This document shows, piece after piece, positions 14,852-22,559 of a DNA stretch of 36,768 bases (within the stretch, counting starts at the first letter, position 1; every line of letters begins with the position of its first letter). Where the stretch lies: assembly GCA_902791165.1 (NCBI GenBank), contig CADAVB010000057.1, positions 1-36,768 on the forward strand, given 5' to 3'. A program made the translations under genes and the position numbers. The stretch comes from an uncultured Bacteroidia bacterium. Its GTDB lineage: Bacteria; Bacteroidota; Bacteroidia; Bacteroidales; F082. Below the pieces are notes generated by a model. It was not told the DNA's origin, made no database searches, and saw only the letters and a program-made list of their open reading frames with translations.

Positions 14852-15331
14852 ATGGCCATCAACACGCATGGCCACGTGGATCATATCATCGGCAATGAGG
14901 CCGTGAAAAAGCGTTATGGCATCCCAGTGGCGGCGCATCCCGACACAAAGCCTGACTTTATTCAAGCCAAACGTCACGGCGCGTGGCTCGGCCTTTCTCC
15001 TGATGGCGAGTTTCCGTTGCCCGACATTGACTTGAAAGACAACGAAATCATCAAAGTGGGGGAGAGCACTTTGGAAGTGATTTGCACACCCGGACACGCC
15101 CGTGGCAGTGTCAGCCTCTATGCCGAAATCGAGGGTTGGGTCTTCACTGGCGATGCGCTTTTCAACCGCAGCATTGGGCGCACCGACCTCGCTGGCGGCG
15201 ACTTCAGGCAACTGATTGAGAGCATAAAAGAGCGGCTTTTCCGCCTGCCCGACGATACGGAAGTCTTCTCAGGCCACGGCGAAAGCACCACCATCTTTGA
15301 TGAGCAACGCTACAATATGTTCCTTGGATGA
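14852..15331 (+). CDS. Metallo-beta-lactamase-fold hydrolase, N-terminus missing
   Basis: The zinc ligands of a glyoxalase II-like hydrolase are all present: THGHVDH, CTPGHARGS, FTGDALF and FSGHGEST. The first ATG (14852) is internal: in-frame codons upstream to 14753 read TKECVIIDPGCSNKGEED, the normal second strand of the family, but a TAA at 14750-14752 then closes the frame and no ATG, GTG or TTG lies between. The usual first 20-25 residues (ending NTYV) are therefore absent. In another frame just upstream, LVIH precedes TKE, so a 2-bp loss near 14755 could explain the break. The gene may be decayed, use an odd start, or carry a sequence error. Its stop overlaps the start of the TPR gene (ATGA), so the pair should be co-transcribed. 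Confidence 0.8.
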   Translation: MAINTHGHVDHIIGNEAVKKRYGIPVAAHPDTKPDFIQAKRHGAWLGLSPDGEFPLPDIDLKDNEIIKVGESTLEVICTPGHARGSVSLYAEIEGWVFTGDALFNRSIGRTDLAGGDFRQLIESIKERLFRLPDDTEVFSGHGESTTIFDEQRYNMFLG

Positions 15332-16749
15332 AAAGGTTGCATAGCATATTGATTCTTTTGCTTTTGTCTTCTTTTTTCTTTTCCTTTGCGCAGGAGGATA
15401 TACGGGTTATTGATAGCCTTGAAAGCGTTGTCGCAAAGCAGGAAGGGCGCGAGAAAGTGGAAACAATGCTTGAACTTTCTCGTGCGTTTTTCGACTTTTC
15501 TTATGATGATTGCATCTCTTGGGGTGAGAGAGCCATATTGGATGCTGTTCGACTGAGTGATGATGAATTGGTGGCTAAAGCCTATTGGAAAATAGGATTG
15601 CGATATTTGAATCATTACGAATTTGATTTGGCTTCTGAACAATTCGTTATTGCGTTGAAATACTTGAAAGGGAAGGCCGATTCAGAATTGTTGATGGATG
15701 TCCTCAATTATAAAGGCCGAGTTGAATTGTTTATGGGCGAACTGGATTCGGCTTTGGTTACTTATCAAATGAATTTTCAAGTGTCTGAAAACCTTGGTGA
15801 TGAGTTGAATTGCGCAGATGTAATTAATAATATGGCTTACATTTATTTCCAACAGGATGACTTTGATAAGGCTATGAATTATTTCCAAGATGCTCGTCAA
15901 AGGTACACACTGATACAGGATACACTTTCGATGGCGCAATGTGACAATAATATTAGTAACATTTATGTTGAATGGCAGCAGTATGATAAGGCTTTTTCTT
16001 TGCTGAATAATGCAGTACCAGTTTTTGAACAATTCGAAGATGAAGCATCTTTGGCTCAAGCTTTTCAAAACCTTGGTACAGCATACGCGACTGGTCGTGT
16101 ATGTTTTGATTCGGCCATTTATTTTCTTCAAAAGTCAATTGTATGTGCCAAAAATGTTGGCGACCAAATCACATTGTTGGAAGATGAAATCGAATTGGCC
16201 AATGTGTTGAAGCGTATGAATAGGTATAAAGAAGCTATAACTCTTTATCAATCAGTATTATACACTTCTGAATTGATGGGCTACAAGAAAGGCATTTTGG
16301 ATGTTTACAGGAATCTTGGTATTTATTATAATGAAATTGGGGACTTCACCACTTCGGCAATTTATCTGAAAAGATGTATGGATTTGGCTTCTGAAAAAGG
16401 TAATCAACTCTATATCAACTCAGTGAGGCCTTATTTGATAACTGATTATGCGCATTTAGGTCTTTTTTCGGAAATGAGTAGGGAATTGGGGCTTTATTCC
16501 GATAATTACGAAAGCATAGTTGGTGAAAGCAATGCTTTGGATGATGAACTGGTGCATTTGCGAGAGAATGCTGAAGGCCTCCTTTGCCAATATGAGAAGC
16601 AAAACGAACAAATCCAAACCCTCAAATCCCAGCGCAACCAATACCGTTTGGCCTTTTTCGGGCTGCTGTTGCTTGTCATCGCAGCGGTCATTTTGCCCTT
16701 GCTGTACAAAATTGTGCGTAAAAATAGGACCAAAACCGCGAAAGACTGA
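15328..16749 (+). CDS. TPR-repeat membrane protein
   Basis: The 473-residue protein has a signal peptide (LILLLLSSFFFSFA, cleavage before QEDIR). About eight tetratricopeptide repeats follow (about 40-400; for example AYIYFQQDDFDKAMNYFQDA, NLGTAYATGRVCFDSAIYFL, NLGIYYNEIGDFTTSAIYLK), then a coiled-coil-like stretch, a transmembrane helix (about 442-463, LAFFGLLLLVIAAVILPLLY) and a basic tail. This resembles the periplasmic sensor half of Bacteroidetes TPR histidine kinases or TPR-LuxR regulators, without any kinase or DNA-binding domain. It is probably a periplasmic scaffold anchored in the inner membrane. Its ATG overlaps the stop of the metallo-beta-lactamase gene. The codons are more AT-rich than in neighbouring genes. 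Confidence 0.85.
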   Translation: MKRLHSILILLLLSSFFFSFAQEDIRVIDSLESVVAKQEGREKVETMLELSRAFFDFSYDDCISWGERAILDAVRLSDDELVAKAYWKIGLRYLNHYEFDLASEQFVIALKYLKGKADSELLMDVLNYKGRVELFMGELDSALVTYQMNFQVSENLGDELNCADVINNMAYIYFQQDDFDKAMNYFQDARQRYTLIQDTLSMAQCDNNISNIYVEWQQYDKAFSLLNNAVPVFEQFEDEASLAQAFQNLGTAYATGRVCFDSAIYFLQKSIVCAKNVGDQITLLEDEIELANVLKRMNRYKEAITLYQSVLYTSELMGYKKGILDVYRNLGIYYNEIGDFTTSAIYLKRCMDLASEKGNQLYINSVRPYLITDYAHLGLFSEMSRELGLYSDNYESIVGESNALDDELVHLRENAEGLLCQYEKQNEQIQTLKSQRNQYRLAFFGLLLLVIAAVILPLLYKIVRKNRTKTAKD

Positions 16750-16758
16750 AAAAATCCT

Positions 16759-16766
16759 TACCTTTG
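16759..16766 (+). promoter_or_regulatory. Promoter -7 box (TACCTTTG) of rocD
   Basis: TACCTTTG matches TAnnTTTG, 58 nt before the rocD ATG and just after the TPR gene stop. Confidence 0.6.
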
Positions 16767-16786
16767 CACCCCGAAATTGAAATCCT

Positions 16787-16821
16787 AAATCTTTAAATCT
16801 TAAATCTTTAAATCTTAAATC
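16787..16821 (+). repeat. Tandem 15-bp repeat in the rocD leader
   Basis: AAATCTTTAAATCTT occurs twice (16787-16801, 16802-16816), followed by AAATC. It lies wholly in the predicted 5' untranslated leader and keeps it unstructured and A/T rich, which suits translation initiation in Bacteroidetes. Confidence 0.8.
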
Positions 16822-16824
16822 GAA

Positions 16825-18057
16825 ATGATCGAAAACATCAAATCATCGCAAGAAGCTATGGACCTCGAAGCCAAGTACGGTGCCCATAACTATCACCCGT
16901 TGCCGGTCGTCCTCGCCAAAGGTAAGGGCGCCAAGGTGTGGGACGTGGAAGGCAAGGAGTATTTCGACTTCCTGTCAGCCTATTCCGCTGTCAACCAAGG
17001 CCATTGCCACCCGAAAATCCTGAAGGCCTTGACCGACCAGGCCGAACGCCTCACCCTCAGCAGCCGCGCCTTCTATAACGACGCGCTCGGCGTGTGGGAA
17101 AAATATGTGACCGAATACTTCGGCTACGATAAGGTGCTGCCTATGAACTCGGGCGCCGAAGCCGACGAAACGGGCCTGAAGCTCGCCCGCCGTTGGGGTG
17201 TCGTCAAAAAGGGTATCCCGAACGAGAAAGTGAAGATTGTGTGCTGCGAAGGCAACTTCCACGGCCGCACCATCACCATCATCACAATGAGTAACGACCC
17301 CGAGAGCTACGCCAACTACGGCCCCATGACTCCCGGCTTCATCCGTATTCCTTACAACGACCCCGACGCTCTTGAGAAAGTGCTCGAAAAGGAAGGCGAC
17401 GAAATCGCTGGTTTCCTCCTCGAACCCATCCAAGGCGAGGCTGGCGTTTACGTGCCGGACGAAGGCTACCTGAAGAAGTGCTACGACATCTGCAAGAAGC
17501 ACAACGTGCTCTTCATGGCCGACGAGGTGCAGTGCGGTATCGGCCGCACAGGCAAGATGCTGGCCTGCGACCACGAAGGCGTGCGCCCCGACATCCTCAT
17601 ATTGGGCAAGGCCCTCGGTGGCGGTGTGGTGCCGGTTTCGTGCGTCCTCGCCGACGACGACATCATGCTCAACATCAAGCCCGGCGAACACGGCTCCACC
17701 TTCGGCGGCAACCCGATTGCAGCCCGCGTTTCGATGGCCGCCCTGCAAGTCATCAAAGACGAGAACCTGATGGAGAACGCCGAGCGTCTCGGCAAGATCT
17801 TCCGCGACGAAATGAGCAAGGTCGATAGCCCGATGATTGAGAAAGTGCGCGGCAAGGGTTTGCTCAACGCCGTGATTATCAAACCCAAAGACGGCAAAGA
17901 AGCTTGGGACGTGTGCATGAAGATGCGTGACCTCGGCCTGCTGGCCAAGCCCACCCACCAGCACATCATCCGCTTTGCTCCGCCCTTGGTCATCACCGAG
18001 GCCGAGCTCCGCGAAGCCATCGAAATCATCAAGAAGGCCCTCAAGTCGTTTGAATGA
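16825..18057 (+). CDS. rocD: Ornithine--oxo-acid aminotransferase
   Basis: The 410-residue PLP enzyme is full length for class-III ornithine delta-aminotransferase, which converts ornithine and 2-oxoglutarate to glutamate semialdehyde and glutamate. N-terminal [12 protein letters not shown], then [68 protein letters not shown], the PLP lysine in [10 protein letters not shown] (about residue 265) and [11 protein letters not shown] are all diagnostic of ornithine rather than acetylornithine aminotransferase. It is a single-gene unit with its own promoter and a strong hairpin 5 bp after the stop. The cytosolic enzyme links arginine and proline metabolism. Confidence 0.95.
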   Translation: MIENIKSSQEAMDLEAKYGAHNYHPLPVVLAKGKGAKVWDVEGKEYFDFLSAYSAVNQGHCHPKILKALTDQAERLTLSSRAFYNDALGVWEKYVTEYFGYDKVLPMNSGAEADETGLKLARRWGVVKKGIPNEKVKIVCCEGNFHGRTITIITMSNDPESYANYGPMTPGFIRIPYNDPDALEKVLEKEGDEIAGFLLEPIQGEAGVYVPDEGYLKKCYDICKKHNVLFMADEVQCGIGRTGKMLACDHEGVRPDILILGKALGGGVVPVSCVLADDDIMLNIKPGEHGSTFGGNPIAARVSMAALQVIKDENLMENAERLGKIFRDEMSKVDSPMIEKVRGKGLLNAVIIKPKDGKEAWDVCMKMRDLGLLAKPTHQHIIRFAPPLVITEAELREAIEIIKKALKSFE

Positions 18058-18062
18058 TGAAA

Positions 18063-18100
18063 CAAATGAAAAAGCCACCAAATGGTGGCTTTTTCATTTG
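18063..18100. terminator. Bidirectional terminator between rocD and dus
   Basis: Perfect 18-bp arms (18063-18080 and 18083-18100) with an AA loop and A5/T5 runs inside the stem. It serves the converging rocD and dus genes and covers the dus stop codon. Confidence 0.9.
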
Positions 18101-19197
18101 AATATGCTCTCCACAGCCTCTTCGTACTCCTTCAAAGCATTAATCTTCTTGATTTTCCGCCAAACCACCTGCGGTTCCTCGAAACTGTTCATCAGATAAG
18201 ACCACAATTCCTTCATGCGACCCAAAACCTTCGGGCTGCCTCCCGCATGGCGAAGGCGGTCTTCGTATAGGTCAATGACATAATCGTGCAGCCGTGCGGT
18301 TTTGTCGTGCGTGGGTGGACACACGCGGTGTGTCCCTACGGTTTTGCCTTGTAGGGACGCATCGAATGCGTCCGTAAAACCGCACGTTTCCGCTATCTCC
18401 TCCGCCAAAAACGGGTTCGTCAGCAATCCCCGCCCCAACATATAGCCATAAAGCCTAGGGGATTGCGGGACGTTGCCCGCAATGATGCTTTTGGGTGACA
18501 TTTCTTCCATTGGTGTCATTGCGGGCTTGACCCGCAATCTCTCACACGATGGGGACTCTATAATGTTTCGAATCCGTTCAAAGCTCTCCACCGAAAAAAT
18601 ATCCCCATTGTAAACCAACGGCGCATTAATATAAGGTATCAGCGCCTTGAAGCGTTCCACGTCGGCCTCGCCTTTGTACAATTGCTTCCCGATGCGCGGG
18701 TGAATAATCAATTCGCTCAATGGGAACTTGTTGAAAATCGGGAGGATGGCTTCGATTTCGTCGGGACTGAAATAACCAAGGCGGCATTTCACACTAAACT
18801 TGATGTCGATGTCCTCAAAGACGCGCTCCAGCATCGTTTCCACCAAATCAGGATAGGGCAGGAGGCCGCAACCGCGTTTCTTGTTGGCCACACGAGGAAA
18901 CGGACAGCCCATGTTGAGGTTGATTTCCTTATAGCCTAACTGCTTGCACTGCTTGGCGAAGCGCAGAATCTCCTCCGCGTCGGTGCTGAGGATTTGCGGC
19001 GTGAGCGTTTCCACGTCGTTGCAGCGCGGGTCGATTTCCTCGCCTTGCAGGTTCTTGGCGTTTTCTTCTTTCTGGATGCCCGTAAAGAAAGGCGTGTAGA
19101 ACTTGTCGATGCCGCCGAAATGCCGCTTGAAAATATTGCGGAAGGGCGCGTCGGTGATGCCTTGGAAGGGTCCTAACGAAAGCAGCATTTCACTCAT
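18094..19197 (-). CDS. dus: tRNA-dihydrouridine synthase with two in-frame insertions
   Basis: The 367-residue FMN-dependent enzyme reduces uridines in the tRNA D-loop. Visible motifs are LGPFQGITDAPFRNI (FMN binding), INLNMGCPFPRVANKKRG (catalytic Cys about residue 100), ELIIHPRIGKQLYKG, PLVYNGDIFS and YMLGRGLLTNPFLAEEI. Relatives run near 310-320 residues. The excess is two low-similarity stretches: ESPSCERLRV through QSPRLYG (DNA about 18461-18539) and CGFTDAFDASLQGKTV through VCPPT (DNA about 18293-18386). Both are encoded by palindromic elements, and both lie outside the catalytic motifs: one between FERIRNII and YMLGRG, the other between FLAEEI and DKTARL. The start ATG overlaps the lnt stop (ATGA), so the two form an operon. 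Confidence 0.92.
   Translation of the reverse strand: MSEMLLSLGPFQGITDAPFRNIFKRHFGGIDKFYTPFFTGIQKEENAKNLQGEEIDPRCNDVETLTPQILSTDAEEILRFAKQCKQLGYKEINLNMGCPFPRVANKKRGCGLLPYPDLVETMLERVFEDIDIKFSVKCRLGYFSPDEIEAILPIFNKFPLSELIIHPRIGKQLYKGEADVERFKALIPYINAPLVYNGDIFSVESFERIRNIIESPSCERLRVKPAMTPMEEMSPKSIIAGNVPQSPRLYGYMLGRGLLTNPFLAEEIAETCGFTDAFDASLQGKTVGTHRVCPPTHDKTARLHDYVIDLYEDRLRHAGGSPKVLGRMKELWSYLMNSFEEPQVVWRKIKKINALKEYEEAVESIFK
18293..18386. repeat. Compound palindromic element inside dus
   Basis: An outer 11-bp inverted repeat (CGTGCGGTTTT at 18293-18303 with 18376-18386) encloses three perfect hairpins: GGACACAC-GCG-GTGTGTCC (18317-18335), GTCCCTAC with GTAGGGAC (18332-18339, 18351-18358) and GGACGCAT-CGA-ATGCGTCC (18355-18373). 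The dus frame stays open through all of it. The last hairpin recurs exactly in the T9SS gene at 34346-34364. Confidence 0.9.
18461..18539. repeat. REP-like inverted doublet inside dus
   Basis: Two hairpins with identical 8-bp arms, ATTGCGGG...CCCGCAAT, at 18462-18483 and 18518-18538. They are in opposite orientation (GATTGCGGG...CAATGA, then TCATTGCGGG...CAATC) and separated by 34 bp. The layout is that of a paired REP element. It is read in frame as an insertion in dus. A diverged relative lies at 32154-32175. Confidence 0.9.
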
Positions 19198-20858
19198 TTT
19201 TTCTTCGCTCTCTTGGCTGTTTTCGAGGCTTTTTTGGCCTTAACGCCGCCTATCAAGGACTTGGCAATCAAGGTGATGAGCAGCACAAAAGTCAGATAGA
19301 CGGCGATGCGGCTGAGGTAGTCGCCGTGCTTGGCGTAAAATGTTACTTTCGTGTTGGCTTTCAGGGTTTCGCGGATGGCATCGGGTTCCCAATAGCGGGT
19401 TTGTTGAAGCACGTCGCCGCGCTGGTTGATGAATCCCGAGCGACCCGTGTTGGCCGAGCGTGCGATGCAGCGACGGTTTTCGATGGCTCTCAACTTGGAG
19501 AACTCGAAATGTTGCTTGTAGCCAGGCGTGTCGCCCCACCAGCCGTCGTTGGTGATGACGAACAGTAGGTCCGCGCCTTTCTTGCAAAATGAGCCGACAT
19601 ATTCGCCAAACGCGCTTTCATAGCAGATGGGCACGCCCACTTTGTGGCCGCCGAAGTTGAGCACCTTCGCCTCGGGGTCGGTTTTCAAGGTGCCGCGCGC
19701 AATGCCCATCGTGATGCTGTAGTTTTTCAGGAAGCCCATCCATTCGGGGATGGCCTCCACGCCGGGCGTGAGCTGCGACTTGTTGCGGTGCTGCAAGCCG
19801 TCGCTGTCGATGAGCAAGGCGGAGTTGTGGCAATAGTAGTAACGGTTGGTGCCCTCGATGTGCCGCGCCGGAAAGTCGTTTTCCATGCCTTGGGGAACCC
19901 ACTCGTAGGTGGTTCCGCCGATGACGAAAGCCGCCTGCGGATGCTCGTTGATGTAGTCGCGAAGCTGTTTCAGGGCGCGCGACTTGTCGGTTTCGTCGAG
20001 CCAAATGCCTTCCTGGATGGCCGACTCCGAACTCACGATGAAGCGTGTCTTGGGCGTAAGCAGCGGCAACGAAAGCTTGATGTTGTTCTGTATGACTTGG
20101 TCGTGGGAGCTACTGTCGAACTGCTCGTTCCACGGGTCGCAATTCTGCTGAACCACAACCACTTCCGTGTCTTCACCTTGGTCTTTATAATGCTTGTAAA
20201 TGCCCGTGCTGATGAGGATGGGCAGCAAAACCACCGCCAATTCAACACCTATGTTTATTAATAAGGGTTTCGTTTCCCTCGACTTGAAATGCAAGATAAT
20301 ATTAGTGATTAAAATATTGACAATCAGCACCCAAAGCGTTCCGCCGGCCACGCCTGTTATCTCATACCATTGCACCCATTTGTGACAGGTGGAGAAAGCG
20401 TTGCCGAGGTTGAGCCACGGCCATTTGGCGGCCCAAAGGTAGGTGAGCATCTCGAAAGCCATCCAATAAGGAACGAGGAAGAAGTTGCCCCAAGGCTGGT
20501 TACAGACTTTCTTCTTCGTGAGGTGAAACACATTGAACACGGTGGCCATGAAAAGCGCGTTCAGAATCCAAGCGGCTGTGGCGGCTGGCGTGGCGTTCCA
20601 AACCCACCATGTGGTGGCCACGTTCCACACGAGGAAAGCGAGAAACGAAATCCAAAACAGCTTGCCTTTTTCGCCTTGCGCGATGCGGTCTTCCACCAGC
20701 AAAAGCGGCACAAACCCGATAAAAACCAAGGGAGCAATGCCCCAAGTGGGCCATGCCGCCGTGAGCAGGCCGCCCGCCAAAAGTGCCAGAATGATATTGT
20801 ATGCCTTATGGCCCTGAGCTTGTCGAAGGGCTGTGTTCCCATGCTTTTTCTTTATCAT
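19194..20858 (-). CDS. lnt: Apolipoprotein N-acyltransferase
   Basis: The protein has 554 residues from the ATG at 20858 (MIKKKHGN). The frame is open to 20909, but a promoter box at 20885-20878 lies within that extension. An N-terminal block of membrane helices (TAAWPTWGIAPLVFIGFVPL and onward, about 20-200) precedes a periplasmic nitrilase domain. The triad is Glu in IVSSESAI, Lys in NKSQLTPGVE and Cys in VPICYESAFGEYV; a final helix (LTFVLLITLIA) and a basic tail follow. Lnt adds the third acyl chain to lipoproteins at the inner membrane. Residues ALRQAQGHK near the N-terminus are encoded by a widespread repeat (20812-20830). The gene is followed directly by dus with an ATGA overlap. Confidence 0.93.
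   Translation of the reverse strand: MIKKKHGNTALRQAQGHKAYNIILALLAGGLLTAAWPTWGIAPLVFIGFVPLLLVEDRIAQGEKGKLFWISFLAFLVWNVATTWWVWNATPAATAAWILNALFMATVFNVFHLTKKKVCNQPWGNFFLVPYWMAFEMLTYLWAAKWPWLNLGNAFSTCHKWVQWYEITGVAGGTLWVLIVNILITNIILHFKSRETKPLLINIGVELAVVLLPILISTGIYKHYKDQGEDTEVVVVQQNCDPWNEQFDSSSHDQVIQNNIKLSLPLLTPKTRFIVSSESAIQEGIWLDETDKSRALKQLRDYINEHPQAAFVIGGTTYEWVPQGMENDFPARHIEGTNRYYYCHNSALLIDSDGLQHRNKSQLTPGVEAIPEWMGFLKNYSITMGIARGTLKTDPEAKVLNFGGHKVGVPICYESAFGEYVGSFCKKGADLLFVITNDGWWGDTPGYKQHFEFSKLRAIENRRCIARSANTGRSGFINQRGDVLQQTRYWEPDAIRETLKANTKVTFYAKHGDYLSRIAVYLTFVLLITLIAKSLIGGVKAKKASKTAKRAKKK
20812..20830. repeat. Repeat CCCTGAGCTTGTCGAAGGG inside lnt
   Basis: This 19-bp imperfect palindrome is a sequence I recall as a dispersed intergenic repeat in many bacterial genomes. 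Here it is read in frame (ALRQAQG) between the lnt start and its first helix. Confidence 0.6.
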
Positions 20859-20877
20859 GATGTTCAAAATTTTCGCG

Positions 20878-20885
20878 CAAAAGTA
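20878..20885 (-). promoter_or_regulatory. Promoter -7 box (TACTTTTG) of lnt-dus
   Basis: TACTTTTG on the minus strand, 19 nt before the chosen lnt ATG at 20858. Confidence 0.6.
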
Positions 20886-20904
20886 GTAAAATTTGACGGC
20901 GAGC

Positions 20905-20933
20905 AACAAAAAAAGCCGGAATCAATCCGGCTT
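20905..20933 (-). terminator. Terminator of tRNA-Phe
   Basis: On the minus strand AAGCCGGA pairs with TCCGGCTT (20913-20920 with 20926-20933) around a 5-nt loop, followed by a run of seven T. Confidence 0.85.
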
Positions 20934-20941
20934 CTTGAGGG

Positions 20942-21014
<73 letters not shown>

Positions 21015-21030
21015 TCCGTTTTTCGCGCTG

Positions 21031-21038
21031 CAAAAGTA
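21031..21038 (-). promoter_or_regulatory. Promoter -7 box (TACTTTTG) of tRNA-Phe
   Basis: TACTTTTG on the minus strand, 16 nt upstream of the tRNA 5' end. Confidence 0.6.
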
Positions 21039-21168
21039 CGGCTTTTTTTTGTTTCGGCAAGAAAAAAATGCAAAAAATGGAAGATTATTTTATTTTTGAA
21101 ATTATTTTATGCTGATAATCAATATTTTACATCTAAATCTCTGCGATTAAGACAATAAAAATTTGTTC

Positions 21169-22482
21169 ATGGAGTTAAAAAATCGGATATTTGCAGCCTC
21201 AAACGAGCGTCTGAAGAGGCTCTTGTTTGTTGCGACGCTAATGTGCAGCAGGGTTTTTGCCCAAGCCGACGTACATTCGCCTTATTCCATTTACGGAATT
21301 GGGCAGATGGCCGACAAAGCCGTGAACGCCAAGTTGAAAGGCATGGGCGGTTTGACCAACGCCATGAGTGGTTCCGGACTCATCAACTTAGGCAATCCAG
21401 CTTCCTACGCGCGCATCGACTCGCTGGCCTTCCTGTTTGACGCAGGGATGTATTTCAAGACGTCCACTTTCAGCACATCTAACCAATCGGAGAAGTCGGC
21501 CAACGCTTCTTTCGACCATATCGCTGTGGCTTTCGGCCTCACCCCTTGGTGGAAGATGGCTCTTGGCGTGCAACCTTACAGCACATTGGGCTACAAGATG
21601 GTGGTGAACACGACCGACGAGCAAGTGGGCAACTACGCCACGGCTTTTGAAGGCTCGGGCGGACTGAACCAAGCAAGGATTGGCAATGCCTTCAAGATTG
21701 GCAAACACTTTTCCATCGGTGCCAACGTGAATTATGTGTTTGGCGACTCCGAATCGCTGACGACGCTCTATTTCCCCGACTCGTCCTATATCCTCGGGAC
21801 GCGCCGTGGCATCGACCTGATGGTGTCGTCGTTCAAGTTCGACTATGGCTTGCTCTACACGGGCAGAATTGGTTCCGAATATACACTCAGCGTCGGCGCC
21901 ACCTACGACCAACGTGTAACCCTCTCGGGCAAGCAAACCACCTTTGTCCGCACCATTGCCAACGATATGGAAACGCCCCTCGAATATTTGATTGACACCA
22001 TATCTTACAATGTGGACGAATCGACCAGCATGACCGTGCCGCAGAGCTTTGGCGTGGGTGTGGCATTGCAACGCGACAACCGCTGGACCATTGGTGCCGA
22101 CTTCAACTGGACGCAATGGTCGAAGTTTGCCTACAAAGGCGGGATTACCGACAGCCTTTGCGACGCTTGGCGCGTGTCGGTAGGCGCTGAATATATGCCT
22201 ACCTACTCCTCCATTTCCAACTATTTCAGAAAAGCGTCATACCGCATCGGTGGTTTCTACGAGCACACCTACATTAATATAAGGGAAGTGCCGATTGCCA
22301 AGATGGGCCTCACCATGGGCGTTTCGCTGCCCTTGCCCAGGTCGCTCTCGAAAGTGAATGTGGCCCTTGAAGTGGGTCGCTGCGGCACCAAGCGCGAATC
22401 GCTCATTCAGGAAGGCTATATGAAGGTGAACGTAGGCATTTCGGTGTTTGAGCGCTGGTTCATGAAGAGAAAATACAAATAA
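21169..22482 (+). CDS. Outer membrane beta-barrel protein (FadL/OmpP1-like)
   Basis: The 437-residue protein starts at the ATG at 21169; an in-frame TTG at 21163 adds only two residues. After a signal sequence ending RVFAQA, the mature part begins DVHSPYSIYGIGQMADKAV, the usual opening of this Bacteroidetes family: SPYS..G.G followed by GMGG and GLINLGNPASYARIDSLAF. The rest alternates short amphipathic strands (ALGVQPYSTLGYKMV, FSIGANVNYVFG, TIGADFNWTQWSKF), ending MKVNVGISVFERWF. It is probably a transport-type porin of the outer membrane. It heads a block with a TPR protein, LptC, a CNNM/CBS protein and a PpiD-like isomerase that I recall as conserved in Bacteroidales. The substrate is unknown. 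Confidence 0.85.
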   Translation: MELKNRIFAASNERLKRLLFVATLMCSRVFAQADVHSPYSIYGIGQMADKAVNAKLKGMGGLTNAMSGSGLINLGNPASYARIDSLAFLFDAGMYFKTSTFSTSNQSEKSANASFDHIAVAFGLTPWWKMALGVQPYSTLGYKMVVNTTDEQVGNYATAFEGSGGLNQARIGNAFKIGKHFSIGANVNYVFGDSESLTTLYFPDSSYILGTRRGIDLMVSSFKFDYGLLYTGRIGSEYTLSVGATYDQRVTLSGKQTTFVRTIANDMETPLEYLIDTISYNVDESTSMTVPQSFGVGVALQRDNRWTIGADFNWTQWSKFAYKGGITDSLCDAWRVSVGAEYMPTYSSISNYFRKASYRIGGFYEHTYINIREVPIAKMGLTMGVSLPLPRSLSKVNVALEVGRCGTKRESLIQEGYMKVNVGISVFERWFMKRKYK

Positions 22483-22559
22483 GAAAACTACCTGTTCCAT
22501 TTTTGGAACGATATTTGAGAGAAAGATAAACAAGTTAAACTTTTAAAAAGATAAGAGAG

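Noticed and set aside
16787-16821. Regulatory repeat in the rocD leader as a protein binding array
   Set aside because: The 15-bp A/T-rich duplication lies after the promoter and is more simply slippage in an unstructured leader.
22494-22515. GTTCC...GGAAC hairpin after the outer membrane protein gene as a terminator
   Set aside because: The stem is only 5 bp and no T run follows; the evidence is too weak to list.
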